Positions 12,206 through 25,194 of a stretch of DNA of 64,000 nucleotides are shown one piece after another; the first letter of the stretch is position 1, and every line of letters begins with the position of its first letter. Position numbers and translations under genes: made by a program. The notes beneath the pieces are model-generated. The model made no database searches and was not told the origin of the DNA. It was given only the letters and a program-made list of their open reading frames with translations. The stretch comes from Hypericum androsaemum (lineage: Eukaryota > Streptophyta > Magnoliopsida > Malpighiales > Hypericaceae), in the NCBI GenBank assembly GCA_963995505.1, contig OZ023189.1:15275495-15339494 (forward strand), given 5' to 3'.

Positions 12206-13477
12206 ATGCCTATAGAGATGTCAGTCGCTTCTAGATCCATCATAGCTGAGTTAAACCGTGAGTTAAAACTCAACGGTGAAAACTATGAGAATTGGAGCAT
12301 GAAAATCAAATATGTGCTTGAGGAACAAGAGGTTCTGGAGCACATACATGTGATAATGATTGGGCCTGAAGAAGGCACAACTGCTCAACATAAGCGAGAC
12401 AAAGAAGCTAATATTATTTGGAAAAGAAAGAACACTACTGCTCGATTGATTTTGCTAAGTTCAATGATGGATGATATCACAAGACAATTTTGCGTGCATA
12501 ACAACGCGAAAGAGTTATAGGATGCTCTCAAACAAAAATTCGAAAAGCTTTCAGTGTCGAAGCTGCGTGCTTTGACCATAAGGTTTGACACCTTTAAAAA
12601 GCGTCAGGGGGTTCCCATGAGGAAACACTTGAGAGTGATATCCAATATGATCAGTGAACTGGCAGAGGCTGGAAACGTACTCAGGAACGAGCAGCAGATT
12701 CAAGCTGTCATTCGTTCTCTACCGACAAGTTGGGAACAGATGAAGATGAATCTTACCCATTCAGATCATTTGATAACATTTGATGATATTGCTAGACACC
12801 TTGAGCTGGAGGAAGATCGCCTCCTAGCTATGAAATCCCACCCTGAAGCCTATTCAATTTGTTCGACTGGGAGTGGTGGGAAAAAGAAAGGTAAAGGAAA
12901 GGGTAAGTGTAAACAAACTCCAAAGGCTGAAAACTGTGGAACCAAGTTGGATGGCTCCAAAGTTAAAAAGAAAAAAGGGTTTAACATTTCAAAAGTGAAA
13001 TATTTTAACTTTCAACAGAAGGGATATTTTGCAAAAGATTGCAAGATGCCCAAGCAGTTACATCTAAACTCAAGTGTGAGTAAGTTGTATGTATCCTCTT
13101 GTACCCTTCTAACTATGTCACATTCTATGCGGGTGATTGATTCAGGAGCGACAGACCATATAGCTAGAGACCTTTGTTCGTTCGTTGAATACAGGCGGTT
13201 ACCGGCTGGAGCAAAAACTATTTTTGTCGGTAACAACTCGAGCGTGGATGTGAAAGGCCTGGGCACTTGTAGATTACACCTTCGTGGTGGACGTGCCCTT
13301 CTTTTACATGACGTGTTGTTTGCTCCAAACATACGAAGGAACCTAATCTCAGTTTCAGCCTTGATGTCTTTAGGTTTTCGGTTGTCATTTGAGGACGACA
13401 CCGTTAGATTGTTTTTGGATGATGCCTATTTTGGCCTTGGATATATATCGGAAAGTTTTTTTGATTCTGGATATTGA
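12206..13477 (+). pseudogene. Copia gag and protease, broken
   Basis: The frame opens at ATG 12206 with a typical copia gag start (LNGENYENWSMKIKYVL) and is interrupted by TAG at 12518-12520. It reopens through LRALTIRFDTFK and LPTSWEQMKMNL to protease (VIDSGATDH), ending at 13477. The zinc knuckle is damaged: in YFNFQQKGYFAKDC three of the four CCHC ligands are replaced and only the last Cys remains. Frameshifts near 13460 and 13520 break the link to integrase. I infer a dead gag with no normal RNA packaging. Confidence 0.85.
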
Positions 13478-13524
13478 TCCTTATGAAAGCTTTTCCTTTG
13501 TCACTGTTCAAACTCATCAGAGGA

Positions 13525-14764
13525 TGATATTAAACTATGGCATTCTAGACTAGGCCACATCGGTCAGGATCATTTAAACCGTCTAGCTAAGGCAGGACTG
13601 TTGGGAAATATAGAGAAATCTATATTACCTAAATGCGTATCATATCTAGAAGGGAAAAGTACTAGGAAACCTTTCGGTACTGGGGCTAGAGCCAAATTTC
13701 TACTACAATTAGTTCATTCTGACATATGTGGTCCAGTGAATGTGAGGGCAAGGCATGGAGCATATTACTTCATCACTTTCATTGACGACTATACTAGATA
13801 TGGTTTGATATACCTGATTTCTCACAAGTCTGAAGCCTTCAACTGCTTCATGACATACATGCGTTATGTTGAGAATCAGAAGGATAGAAAGATAAAGGCC
13901 TTACAAATTGATCGTGACCGTGAATATCTTTCTGATGAGTTTAAAGCTCTATGTATTGAAAAAGGGATTGAACATCAGTTGTCCATTCCCTATACACCTC
14001 AGCAAAATGGAGTTGCTGAAAGAAGGAATAGAACCCTTCTTGATATGGTTAGATCGATGATGGCAGAGGCAAGTTTTCCTATATCATTCTATGGAGATAC
14101 GCTCCTGACTGCCACATACGTTTTAAACCATGTTCCCTTTAAGTCTGTTACAGCCACTTCTTACGAAATGTGGACAGATCAGAAGCCCAATTTATCTTAT
14201 TTTAAGCACTGGGGGTGTGCGTCATATGTCCATTCTACCTCAAGTGCTTTTGGCAAATTAGGACCGAGAGGTAGAAAAGGTATCTTTATAAAATACCCAG
14301 AGGTATCTAAAGGGTATGTGTTCGTGGGTGAACTGGACAATGGACATGTAACAGAATTTGAATCACGCGATGTCCCATTTTTTGAAAATAAATTTCCAAA
14401 GTTGGGAGAGGTTAGTGATGACCTTACCCTTTATGAGACAAATGAACCAGAGTCATCTGGATCACTTCTTCCGAGTGGGAGAATTAAGGAGAAAGATAAA
14501 GATTTTTCAACTCAAAATGATCCGGAAGGTCGTGATCTGAGTCCTGAAAGGGAGGTAATTCCTTATTCCAGTGAGAGTACGGTATTTTCACCCAGTGGGA
14601 GTACGATTTCCGGATATGATGAATATATGAGAGATGTTTATCAAAACCGAGAATACCGTAGGTCTAGCAGAACTAGCATACTTGACATCGAAGGCGAGGC
14701 TAATGCGTTCTTGGTATTACTAAAGAAATTTGGTGGTCTAAGTGAAATTCTTCTAGCCATCCTG
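13525..14764 (+). pseudogene. Copia integrase region
   Basis: After two small frame changes the frame continues from about 13525 (LWHSRLGH and following) into 13601-14764. The HHCC domain keeps both His and the first Cys, but the second Cys of its CxxC is Tyr (PKCVSYLEGKS). The core has HSDICGP, then QIDRDREY at the second Asp with the usual GGEY motif altered, and NGVAERRNRT with the Glu. A serine-rich linker follows. The frame is cut by the Athila insertion at 14765 and resumes at 22026. Confidence 0.85.
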
Positions 14765-16292
14765 TGATGAGTGTGTAAACGCTCATGTTTTGTCGTATGT
14801 TTCGAGCGTGTTCAGTCAAGTTTTGAGTTATATTCATCATGTCATGTCAAGTATTATGACCATTTTAGTATATTTATGTTCGGGAATAGATTTCTACCCA
14901 TTTTCGTGTTTTGTAGGAAATTGGGGCTCAATGGAGGTCGTTGGAGGGGTGATTTCGAGAGACCATATTGCAAGAGTCATAACTTTCTGTTCGTGTATCC
15001 AATTGTATCAAATGAGACACCGTTGGAAATCTTGAAGAGAGATCTATATTTCGTCTTTTATAATCGAAGCCAAATTCGAAGTGGAAGAGGGTCAAAACTA
15101 CAAAATACGAAGATACAACGAAGCAGATAGAGCGGAAAGCTGGGCAACTAGCGGCCGCAAGTCAACTAGCGGCCGCTAGTAAAGGGACACAGAATGTTGG
15201 TTGAAGACCCAACTAGCGGCCGCAAGTCAACTAGCGGCCGCAAGTTACCCGATGTCAGATTATTTTAGACGTCGTATTTAGTTGGAAATTTGACTCGTTT
15301 AAGAAGTATTCGACTCTTGGCCTCTTGTTTTGGCCCTAAGACCATAATTATATTATTACTTGGCTAGCAAGACTTCTAGTTTAGGATAAACCTCCTCTAG
15401 GTTTTCCTATTTTCGTGTTAGACTTTTGGCTATATATAGGCCTTAGTCTCTTAGGTTTGGGACGTGACTACTACAACTTTGACATAGCCTTTGGAGCTTA
15501 ATAAAGGGACGGTTCCAGTTAGCACGGGGAAAGGATTGGCAAAGCTTGATCATCACGACTAAGCTTTCTCTATCTCTACCTTTATGTTAATTGCTATCAT
15601 GTTCTTCATTAATCTATTGTGCTTTGTTAACATGCTTAGCGAGTAGTTCTCTTGTGAGTGTGATGCCCTAATTATGTGATTACTCGTCTATGTTAGCTAT
15701 GGTTTGATTATCTTTCGTAGTAGTTGTTAATTGATGATCTTAATGCTTAATCTAACTTGATCACTTAGATTATGATATTTAGTTGATAATAATGGACCGG
15801 AAGGCATTAGAATCAATGGAAGAGTCAATTGACATGTCTTAAAGTATTAATGAGGAATCTTGATACTAAGGGATAACCCGATAGGAGTTAACTTCATAAT
15901 TGAGTTTAGTTTAGTTCTTGGTCTAATTAATGAGCGAAAGCGTTGATTAGTAATCATGAACTACTCTAGCTTAGTTTTGTCATCCTAATGAGCGGAAGCG
16001 TTAGGGAGATGCATTAGAACACTCCGGGTACTAGTTAGAACTTCATAAAAACCATAGTCTCGACATAGATGGGTAGTCCATAAGGGTATCGTGCTCGTTT
16101 ATCTCCATTGATTTACAACTCGTCTTTTATTTGCGTTTCTGATTTAGTTTTATTTACTTTACAATCTTTTAATTCTCTCGCTTCACATAATTATTTGTAT
16201 TGATTTCGTGTTCAACCCTCAGTTCTAAGAACCTTACTTACCACTATACTATTTGCTTGTGCGTTTAATTGTTCATAATTTTGCGTACATCA
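14765..16292 (+). repeat. Athila-like 5' LTR (1528 bp)
   Basis: It differs from the 3' LTR by one extra 18-bp repeat unit and about 34 substitutions by my count. Most of these fall in the first 370 bp. Confidence 0.9.
15145..15245 (+). repeat. Repeats of CAACTAGCGGCCGCAAGT, four copies
   Basis: An 18-bp unit containing GCGGCCGC occurs as two pairs separated by about 50 bp. The 3' LTR has only three copies (20891-20975). The 18-bp difference accounts exactly for the LTR length difference. Confidence 0.9.
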
Positions 16293-16293
16293 A

Positions 16294-16310
16294 ATTGGCG
16301 CCGTCGACAC
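16294..16310 (+). other. Primer-binding site, Athila type
   Basis: ATTGGCGCCGTCGACAC follows the 5' LTR. The first ten bases match the TGGCGCCGTT consensus usually assigned to Asp tRNA in Athila; the rest has drifted. Confidence 0.6.
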
Positions 16311-16406
16311 AGAACTGAGATTTTAGGACATAAACTCAATAGCAATTTGTTTTGTGTGGCAAACTTGCTGATTTCGTGTGATTTCTTTTTCAGGATTCTC
16401 TAGTGC

Positions 16407-18677
16407 ATGCCAAGAACCCGGAGTGAAGGACTAGACCTTGACACAAACACTGTGCTTGAGGTTGACATCGGAGTACTCGAAAGGGTAATTAGGCATGAAA
16501 AGAGGGACCAAGCGAGAGCAATGGCACAAAATCAGGAAGACGGAGCGCTCCAAGCTATAGGGGACGCTCCGCGAAGAAGGACGCTGTTGGAATCATCTGT
16601 TCCTACATGGAATGGGAACCCTAATGGTTTACAACAACCACCTGTAGGTCCCCACTCTTTCCAGATTCCAGTAGCGATTGTCGGACTACTGCAAAACTCG
16701 GTCCAATTTGGTGGCTTGCCAAACGAAGATCCTCAAGACCATCTATCTCGATTTGAAGATATCTACAACATCATGAAATTCCAAAATGTCGATGATGATG
16801 TCTAGAAGCTGCGCCTCTTTCACTTTTCTTTGAAAGATCGAGCTCGTGTTTGGTACAACAAGTTGAAAGGAGAGACGATTCAGAGTTGGAATGATCTAGC
16901 CCATGCTTTCCTCCGGAAGTTCTTTTCTATGCCCAAGTCAGCCAAACTCTTGCAAGAAATTAACACGTTTATCCAAAGAGATGGGGAGAGCATCTATGAA
17001 GCCTGGGAACGGTTCACGGATCTCCAAAGTGCCTTCCCTCAACATGGTATAACTCAAGACAACCTCATGAAAATCTTCTACAATGGGTTAGATGGCCCAT
17101 CCCGTGATCATATTGATGCCTCCTCTCAAGGGGTGTTCTTGAGGAAGACTGCTGATGAAGCTGCTCACTTAATGGAAGAGATGGCTGAAGTTAATGGTAT
17201 GTGGCCAAAGGAACGGACCAGACAACCACGTAGGGAAGTGACTTGAGGGGTACTTGAAGTAAATGCCAATATGAAGCTTGAAGCTCAAGTAGAAGCACTT
17301 ACGAAAAGACTTGACAAGTTGACCAAGGACAAGGAACAGGTAGCTGTGGTGCAAGATACTTGTCAACTTTGCAAAGGGGCACATCCCACAACTGACTGTC
17401 CAATGTTGGAAGAGATCCAGGCCATTGCTGATAGAACACCAACAGGAATGGGCTACTCATAACAAGCTAATGCTCAGCCAAATTTCTCTCGATTTAGTCA
17501 GCAAGCACACAACACTAGTGCCCAGCAAGACTCCAGAAAACCGTATTTGGGCGAGCAAGTTAAGGAAATGGGTGACAAGATCGATAAGTTAGTGGGGGTA
17601 GTCCAGCAGTCCATCCAACAGCAAAGTATAACTGTGCAGCGGCTGGATCGTTGTAAAGTACATCAACAAGAGTTTGAGACATACTTAAAGGGGCAAGCCA
17701 CGCAACTCAAGAAGATGGAGATCAAACTAAAAAATTTGGCTGCAGCAAACACTCAAAGGGAAATAGGTGCTCTACCCAGCAACATCGAGTCGAACCCGCG
17801 AGGACAGGTGATGGCCATCACAGTGAGGAGTGTGAACGAGGATGATAAACCATATATTCCTCCACCACCTTATGTCCCTCCATCTCCATTCCCTCAAAGA
17901 CTATGGAGAAAGCCACCACCAGAGAACAAGTCCTCTCCAAAAGAGCATGCTAAACAGTTCAAGCCAGCCATAGAGGAGGAGGTAGTTACTGAGAAGAAGG
18001 GGCAACCAGCCTATATCAGCGCAAAAAAGGACTCTTATGTTCCTCCACCGTCACCTCAACAAGTCAGGAAAGCAGTAGTGATCGATAAGAAGGCCCTTGA
18101 ATTCATAGAGACAATGGAAGACATTCAAAGCCATGTCTCTTTCTTGGAGATGTTAGATAAAAGGCCACAATATGCTGAGTTTTTGAAGGAGATCATTACA
18201 AGGAAGAAGAGGCAGAATGATGGCAAGATGACCCCTTTGGTAGAAAATGGCATACCGCCAAAACTAAAAGATCCAGGAAGTTTTACTATTCCTTGCAATA
18301 TTGATGGTATTCAATTTCCGCATTGCTTATGTGATTTGGGTGCCAATATTAACCTCATGCCTCTTACTATTTTTAGGAAACTTGGACTTGAAGGCCTCAA
18401 GCCAAAGGAGATGTACCTTCAACTAGCCGGTCAATCAGTCAAGAAACCACATGGAATCGTGGAGGATGTGATAATCAAAGTCGACAAGTCCCTCGTACCT
18501 GTAGATTTTGTGGTGCTGGACTATGCTACCAATGAAAGTTACCCATTGATTCTAGGACGTCCATTCCTCAACACTTGTCATGCAATGGTGGATGTTCATA
18601 AGGGCAAGCTACTTCTCCGCATAGGCCCAGATGAAATAGAGTTTCACATAACCGATAAGCGCCTCCATCCATTATAG
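16407..18677 (+). pseudogene. Athila-like gag-protease frame with three nonsense codons
   Basis: A single frame starts at ATG 16407 and ends with TAG at 18675-18677. It is interrupted in frame by stops at 16803-16805, 17244-17246 and 17460-17462, with no frameshift. Gag is recognised by DRARVWYNKLKGETIQSW and MKIFYNGLDGPSRDHIDA, followed by a coiled-coil-like stretch (about 17271-17340) and a knuckle CQLCKGAHPTTDC. After a proline-rich linker comes the aspartic protease segment around 18330-18600, with CDLGANINLMP in place of the usual DTGA/DSGA and LILGRPFL. The stop follows protease immediately, where the polyprotein of autonomous relatives continues into RT. Confidence 0.85.
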
Positions 18678-20498
18678 TACCATAGGGAGTAACAAAGTCA
18701 AGCTAACGACTTTAAATTAGCACGTTTAGTATTTAAGTTTTTTTTATTTTTGTATTTGCTTCCGTAACGTTATTTTGATTTAGTGTTTTAATGGTCTCAG
18801 CAGGAGGTTTAGAAAAGAGCAAACTAGATTTCAACGGAGCTCGCCAATCTATATACAAACTTTGTAGCACGTCAAAGACAATTAGAGCAGAACACCACCA
18901 ACCTTCCCCACCACCTCCTAACGATTGACAGAGCGGTACCAGTCCTTTCCTCTGTTCCTCTATGTTATGTGTCTGTTTTGTGCCTTGTGATGTTCCTGTT
19001 CATGTTTGTGATGTGTTGGTGTCTTGGCTATACATTGAGGACAATGTGTTCAATAAGTGTGGGGGGGTCAACGTGCGGTTTCATTTTGGTTTGGCATATG
19101 TGATCAAGTCTAGATCTGGATTGTGTTTGTGTGTGTTTGTAAATGAAGTGGTGTCAAAAGCAGATGATGAATCTCCCCCCTCAAATTTTGAACTTTTGTT
19201 AGAAGCTAAATCCCATACCATGTTAGGAATCAAGCCTGAGTATGATGAGTAGGGACGTGTAGGAACAACACCCTTGGTTGTTTAGGTTAGTGGTTGTACT
19301 TGGTAGATTATACTAGCGACATTGATGAGTGACCTTGTGAGATTTTAGAGCCGAAGGAGGAGACAGCCATCTTCGCATAGCATGAGGTGCCTACATTGCT
19401 CCGATCATCGGGTTTCATGCCATTACTTGGTATCATTTTGGTGGTGTGGGTGTAAATGAGAGGACGGGGGCCATCTTTGATTTTGAGCCTAGAGCCTTAG
19501 AGCTGAAAATCCTGTATATCCTTTGTTTAAACACGTTGAGCTTAAGCCTTTTTCCTTGAAATATTATATGTAAGCCAATATGTAAGCCCTATATCCACAA
19601 TCTTATCCACCTTTGATCACTTTGGTCCGAGGATGCATTAGGTCTTAAACTTTGGGGTATTATTGTAAGGGTTCATTTGATAGAATAGCTCGGGAATAAA
19701 TAATGGGGGAAATGGGTAGAAATGAGGCCAACAAAGAAGCCGAGACCAGTTTCCTTTGATATGCAATGTGACAAATTTCATGTGATTGAGGAAGGTTGTG
19801 AAAAGTGAAAAGAGTGAAAAGAAAAAAAGAAAGAAAGGAGAAAAAAAAAGCGAGAAGTGAAGAAAATGACGTGAAAAAAGTGAAAAAGTGATGAAAAGGG
19901 AATGTGAAAGTTGGGAATGGAACAAACGTTGAATGAGGGAACGTGGAAAGTTGGGAAAGTGGTTGGAAAGTGAATAAATGGCACAGCTCGAGCTATGTGG
20001 TCAATAGGATTTGGGTGTAATCTTGGAATGAGTGCGTATTAGATATAGTGTGAGGTACTTAGAGTAGACGAGAGCTAGAACATTTTTGTGAGCTCCTCGG
20101 CCGGGTGGTTTAGCTACTTCCCACATATTTTATCCTCACCTGACCCTAACCCCATTACAACCTAATGAAAAGTCCTCTTGATCATGAGCCCCGCATTTAT
20201 CGAGGCACCACTGAGTGAGACGTATGAAACTTTGAGATCCCGGACGTGTACGCGAGTGATAGGTAGTTGACTACTCATATATATGAGCTTAAATTTCTGA
20301 ACCTCTGAGTGGTCAACCTTCTAGTGTAATCTACTAAGTGCGAAAACTAGGTTAAACCATCAAGGATGCGGTGTCTACACGTTCTTACTCCTTGTGCTCA
20401 GGTAAGTATACTACTCGGTCGTGGGGTGGTCTTTTAATAAGATTATGAAATTTTGGGGTGAGTCTGATGCGCCTTACTTGAGGACAAGCAAGGAAATA
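18678..20498 (+). other. Athila-like 3' noncoding region with purine-rich tract
   Basis: No RT, integrase or env-like protein is found. A frame at 18962-19252 has no recognisable domain and I do not count it as a gene. An internal AAGTGTGGGGGGG motif at about 19056-19068 resembles the polypurine tract. Bases 19795-19985 are almost pure purine on the plus strand, built from GTGAAAAG and AAAGAAAG. This is common in the 3' region of such elements. Confidence 0.6.
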
Positions 20499-20510
20499 AG
20501 TGTGGGGGTG
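20499..20510 (+). other. Athila-like polypurine tract
   Basis: AGTGTGGGGGTG directly precedes the 3' LTR start TGATGAG. Confidence 0.8.
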
Positions 20511-22020
20511 TGATGAGTGTGTAAACGCTCATGTTTTGTCGTATGTTTCGAGCGTGTTTAGTCAAGTTTTGAGTTATATTCATCATGTCATGTCAAGTCT
20601 TATGATCATTTTAGTATATTTATATTCGGGAATAGATTTCTACCCATTGTCGTATTTTGTAGGAAATTGGGGCTCAATGGAGGTCGTTGGAGGGGTGATT
20701 TCGAGAGACTATATTGCAAGAGTCATAACTTTCGGTTCGAGTATCCGATTGTATCAAATGAGACACCGTTGGAAAGATTGAAGAGAGATCTATATTTCTT
20801 CTTTCATAGTCGAAGCCAAATTCGAAGTGGAAGAGGGTCAACACTGCAAAATACGAAGATACAATGAAGCAGATAGAGCGGAAAGCTGGGCAACTAGCGG
20901 CCGCAAGTCAACTAGCGGCCGCTAGTAAAGGGACACAGAATGTTGGTTGAAGACCCAACTAGCGGCCGCAAGTTACCCGATGTCAGCTTATTTTGGACGT
21001 CGTATTTAGTTGGAAATTTGACTCGTTTAAGAAGTATTCGACTCTTGGCCTCTTGTTTTGGCCCTAGGACCATAATTATATTATTACTTGGCTAGCAAGA
21101 CTTCTAGTTTAGGTTAAACCTCCTCTAAGTTTTCCTATTTTTGTGTTAGACTTTTGGCTATATATAGGCCTTAGTCTCTTAGGTTTGGGACGTGACTACT
21201 ACAACTTTGACACAGCCTTTGGAGCTTAATAAAGGGACGGTTCCAGTTAGCACGGGGAAAGGATTGGCAAAGCTTGATCATCACGACTAAGCTTTCTCTA
21301 TCTCTACTTTTATGTTAATTGCTATCATGTTCTTCATTAATCTATTGTGCTTTGTTAACATGCTTAGCGAGTAGTTCTCTTGTGAGTGCGATGCCCTAAT
21401 TATGTGATTACTCATCTATGTTAGCTATGGTTTGATTATTTTTCGTAGTAGTTGTTAATTGATGATCTTAATGCTTAATCTAACTTGATCACTTAGATTA
21501 TGATATTTAGTTGATAATAATGGACCGAAAGGCATTAGAATCAATGGAAGAGTCAATTGACATGTCTTAAAGTATTAATGAGGAATCTTGATACTAAGGG
21601 ATAACCCGATAGGAGTTAACTTCATAATTGAGTTTAGTTTAGTTCTTGGTCTAATTAATGAGCGGAAGCGTTGATTAGTAATCATGAACTACTCTAGCTT
21701 AGTTTTGTCATCCTAATGAGCGGAAGCGTTAGGGAGATGCATTAGAACACTCCGGGTACTAGTTAGAACTTCATAAAAACCATAGTCTCGACATAGATGG
21801 GTAGTCCATAAGGGTATCGTGCTCGTTTATCTCCATTGATTTACAACTCGTCTTTTATTTGCGTTTCTGATTTAGTTCTATTTACTTTACAATCTTTTAA
21901 TTCTCTCGCTTCACATAATTATTTGTATTGATTTCGTGTTCAACCCTCAGTTCTAAGAACCTTACTTACCAATATACTATTTGCTTGTGCGTTTAATTGT
22001 TCACAATTTTGCGTACATCA
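20511..22020 (+). repeat. Athila-like 3' LTR (1510 bp)
   Basis: Same sequence as 14765-16292 with three instead of four GCGGCCGC repeats. It ends GCGTACATCA before the TCCTG duplication. Confidence 0.9.
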
Positions 22021-22025
22021 TCCTG

Positions 22026-23606
22026 CAGGATGAAGATGAACCAAAGAATGTATCTGGAGTTTTGTCTTCTCCAAAACGAAATGAATGGATGAATGCAATG
22101 GAAGAAGAAATATCTTCTATGATTAAAAACCAAGTTTGAGATCTGGTTGACCTACCTAAGGGGCGTAGGGCAATTGGAAATAAATGGATTCTCAAAACCA
22201 AGTGCAATGCAGATGGCAGTATCGAAAGATACAAAGTGCGTTTGGTTGCCCAAGGGTTCAAACAACAGGCTGGAATAGACTACGAGGAGACTTTTGCACC
22301 TGTTGTTAGATTTACATCAATTAGGGTAATTTTAGCTATGGTTGCTAATATGAATCTAGAATTACATCAAATGGATGTAAAAACTGCTTTTCTCCATGGA
22401 GAATTGGATGAAGAAATTTACATGATTCAGCCTGAGGGCTACGTTCAAAACGGCTGTGAACACAAAGTTTGCAAATTGAATAGATCAATTTATGGCCTTA
22501 AGCAGTCGTCTAGACAGTGGTATATTTGCTTTCATAATACGATCATACAGCATGATTTTATAATGATAGACGAAGATCACTGCATGTATGTTAAACGATC
22601 AGGAAAGAAGTTTGTTATGATCACTTTGTATGTTGATGACATACTTTTAGCTGGGCATGACATGAGATTTCTTGTCAAAATCAAAGATTGGTTATCTTCT
22701 AACTTTGAAATGAATGACATGGGTGAACCGGATTACATACTCGGAGTTAAGATTTCGAGGAATCGTTCGAAAAGAATAGTGTCTCTTTCATAAAAGACAT
22801 ATATTTGCAAAGTAGTAGAACGTTTCAATTGTGATCACAATAACCCAAAGTACGTCCCATTGGTAAAAGGTCATAATTTGGGTAAGGACATGTGCCCAAA
22901 AATAGCTAAACAACGTGGGGACATGGAGAAGATTCCTTATGCCAATGCAGTTGGATGCCTGATGTACGCAATGTTGTGTACTAGACCTGATATTTGCTAT
23001 GCTGTTGGGATAGCAAGCAGATATCAGTCTGATCCAGGCAGTGCTCACTAGAAGACTGTCAACGGGATTTTGAAATATTTGAACACTACTAATGAATACT
23101 CCTTATGCTATCAAGGCCGTGACCTGATAATGAGTGGCTATACTGATGCTGATTGGGGAGGCGATGTGGATAAGAAAAAGTCTACATCTGGATTCATTTT
23201 CTTGTTGAATGGGGGTGCTATCTCATGGAGTAGTAAGAAGCAAACATGTGTATCCCTGTCAACAATGGAGGCAGAATATGTAGCATCAGCTCATGCTGTA
23301 CAAGAAGCGGTATGGTTGAAGAGATTCTTAAGCCATCTCTCCCTGATCAACTCGACGGAGCCCGTGAGTCTATTCTGCGACTACCAGGCAGCTATAGCAT
23401 ATGCTAAGGATCCTAGATTCTATAGCAGGGCTAAGCATATAGATATTAAATTTTACTTTGTTAGAAATTTAATAAAATATAAAGAACTGTGTATGAAACA
23501 CATATCTACACAAGATATGGTCGCAGATCTAATGACTAAAGTATTACCTCGAGAAGTGTTCGAGAGACATGTTAAGTCACTGGATTTACGACGATTTCAT
23601 TGGTAA
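22026..23606 (+). pseudogene. Copia RT and RNase H region, broken
   Basis: This continues the copia polyprotein after the nested element. RT motifs include MDVKTAFLHG and LYVDDILLAGHD. RNase H motifs include YTDADWGGDVDKKKSTSG and STMEAEYVA. In-frame stops lie at 22137 (TGA), 22791 (TAA) and 23049 (TAG). The reading ends at TAA 23604-23606 after VLPREVFERHVKS. Together with the gag lesions this element is dead. Confidence 0.88.
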
Positions 23607-24547
23607 TCCAATTAGTTGGAATATATGAGTTTTATTTGGCAATATGAGTTAAATGTGAAACATGTCGGACATAGGAGTAGCCCACTCACACGGATGTTTA
23701 CCTCAGTGGGAGTTAAGAAGTTGATTCCTAGATGAGATAAGGCAGTTATTGGACATTCATAAGTGCAACTCCTATAACGGAATGCCGTCTTGCTCAAGAG
23801 CAAGTTTCTTTATGGGATGCAGGAATAAGTTGTTGCATTTGGATTTTCTACAATCCATATGATAAGATATAAGTGGAACTTATCATACTGTTTGTCCTAT
23901 TAGCCTAGAGTCAAGCTAAGGCTAGTACTCTAGTATGGTGTTAAATGACATGTGTTCCTTTAAAAAGAAAAGTATATCGTAACACATGATCAGTATCATG
24001 TGTGCTACTCGACCACTGGATGGGATAAAAATATTGAGTGATTTCACAATCCCTGGTGTGAGACCAATTTTTGAGAACTGTGATTCCCGAAACTTACCCT
24101 CAAGATCCTAAACGTATTATGGAAGTATGATCTAGTGATGCTAGCTTGGAAAGTTCATGAAAAGGTTATGGCATAGCGATTCGACCTGGCAGGGCTGACC
24201 AGAAAAATAGGCTGTATCATTATGAAAGGAATATTGTTAAGGGAGAAGAAACTCTGTTCATCACATTCTGAGTTTCGTGGTTCAGGTGTACCAATTGTAT
24301 TGAAAAGACAATAGTGAACCCGAATATAATTATTTGAAATCTCTGATGTAAACAATGGAATGTGACATGAGTCCTGGGGTAATAGCATACGTTATACAAG
24401 AAGGTTGTCGAGATGCTACTATTCAAGTAGCCTGAGTGTCCGTGCTCTTAAATTTGGCTTAACATACTCGACGTGTGCTGGTCGCACGAAATCCTTAAAA
24501 AAAATCTGATAACTGTTGATCAAGGTCAATAATAATTGAGTGGGAGA
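23607..24547 (+). other. Copia 3' noncoding region and polypurine tract
   Basis: About 940 bp separate the RNase H stop from the 3' LTR, unusually long for copia. The end ATTGAGTGGGAGA (24535-24547) is the polypurine tract. The same stretch is repeated at 25552-26492, and distant relatives lie at 1690-2160 and 52150-52668. Confidence 0.75.
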
Positions 24548-25194
24548 TGTTGGACCTAGGGCCCATCAGGCAATTATTATTGTGCCTGATTGGGCCAAGG
24601 CCTATCAGGCCCATAAGTTGGGTTGGATGGGCCGGTCTGAGTTGACCGGCCCGAAGCCACTACGTGGCGCTTACGTCATAAATGGTAGTCCATGTGGCAA
24701 AGCTAGGGGTAGCCTTGCCACGTGGCGGTCATGCGGTCCGAAGTGCCACGTGGCATGCGATCTGAAGTGCCACGTGGCAATGCCATGCGTCAGACATGCA
24801 ATCCGAAGTGCCACGTGGCGGACATGCGGCCGAGTAGCGCCACGTGTCGCCATGTGGCATACCACGTGGCACATTTTGGTGTGTCGGATTTCCCTATAAA
24901 ATGGGAAATCCGGCTGGACCAAATTGTAAGTTTGCCCACAACCACTCAATAAGAAAGAAAAAATTCTGGATTAGTTCATGAATTTTGATTAGATTTTCAA
25001 TAGAGAAAATGTCGTGAAAATCAATTACGAATCCGTTATAACGTGATCGTAATTCGACTAGCACGAAGACATTGTGGACCCGAACCTGTGGACCTCTTGC
25101 TTCAACAAGTAAGTAATTTATTATTAACGAATTAGTTTGTTAATTATCAAACTTTAACACGTAATTACTCGTTAATTACGCGTTGAATCCATCA
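24548..25194 (+). repeat. Copia 3' LTR (647 bp)
   Basis: It contains six CACGTG cores between 24715 and 24870 and an intact palindrome around the TATA box at 24885-24912 (CGGATTTCCC, TATAAAAT, GGGAAATCCG). The end is GAATCCATCA before GATTC. Confidence 0.88.
24885..24912 (+). promoter_or_regulatory. TATA box inside a perfect palindrome
   Basis: Ten-base arms CGGATTTCCC and GGGAAATCCG flank TATAAAAT. The related LTR at 26832-26862 keeps the same design; the 5' LTR has lost it. Confidence 0.7.

Larger units (their letters stand above)
14765..22020 (+). mobile_element. Athila-like Ty3/gypsy element with gag-protease only (non-autonomous)
   Basis: The element starts TGATGAGTGTG and ends GCGTACATCA, with the 5-bp target duplication TCCTG at 14760-14764 and 22021-22025. 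LTRs are 1528 and 1510 bp. A TTGGCGCC-type primer site follows the 5' LTR and AAGTGTGGGGGTG precedes the 3' LTR, both as in Athila elements. The 4.2 kb interior encodes gag and protease only, with no RT, RNase H or integrase anywhere. It therefore resembles the gag-retaining non-autonomous class called TR-GAG and would depend on a relative for polymerase and integrase. Confidence 0.9.
9519..25194 (+). mobile_element. Large Ty1/copia retrotransposon, degenerate, hosting a nested Athila element
   Basis: LTRs of 709 and 647 bp begin TGTTGGACCTAGG and end GAATCCATCA. The 5-bp target duplication GATTC lies at 9514-9518 and 25195-25199. A Met-tRNA-type primer site follows the 5' LTR and a purine tract precedes the 3' LTR. 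The order gag, protease, integrase, RT, RNase H on the plus strand is copia. It has a long leader (10228-12205) with an extra open frame and a long 3' noncoding part (23607-24547). The Athila element at 14765-22020 splits it between integrase and RT. Without the nested element it would be about 8.4 kb. Confidence 0.92.
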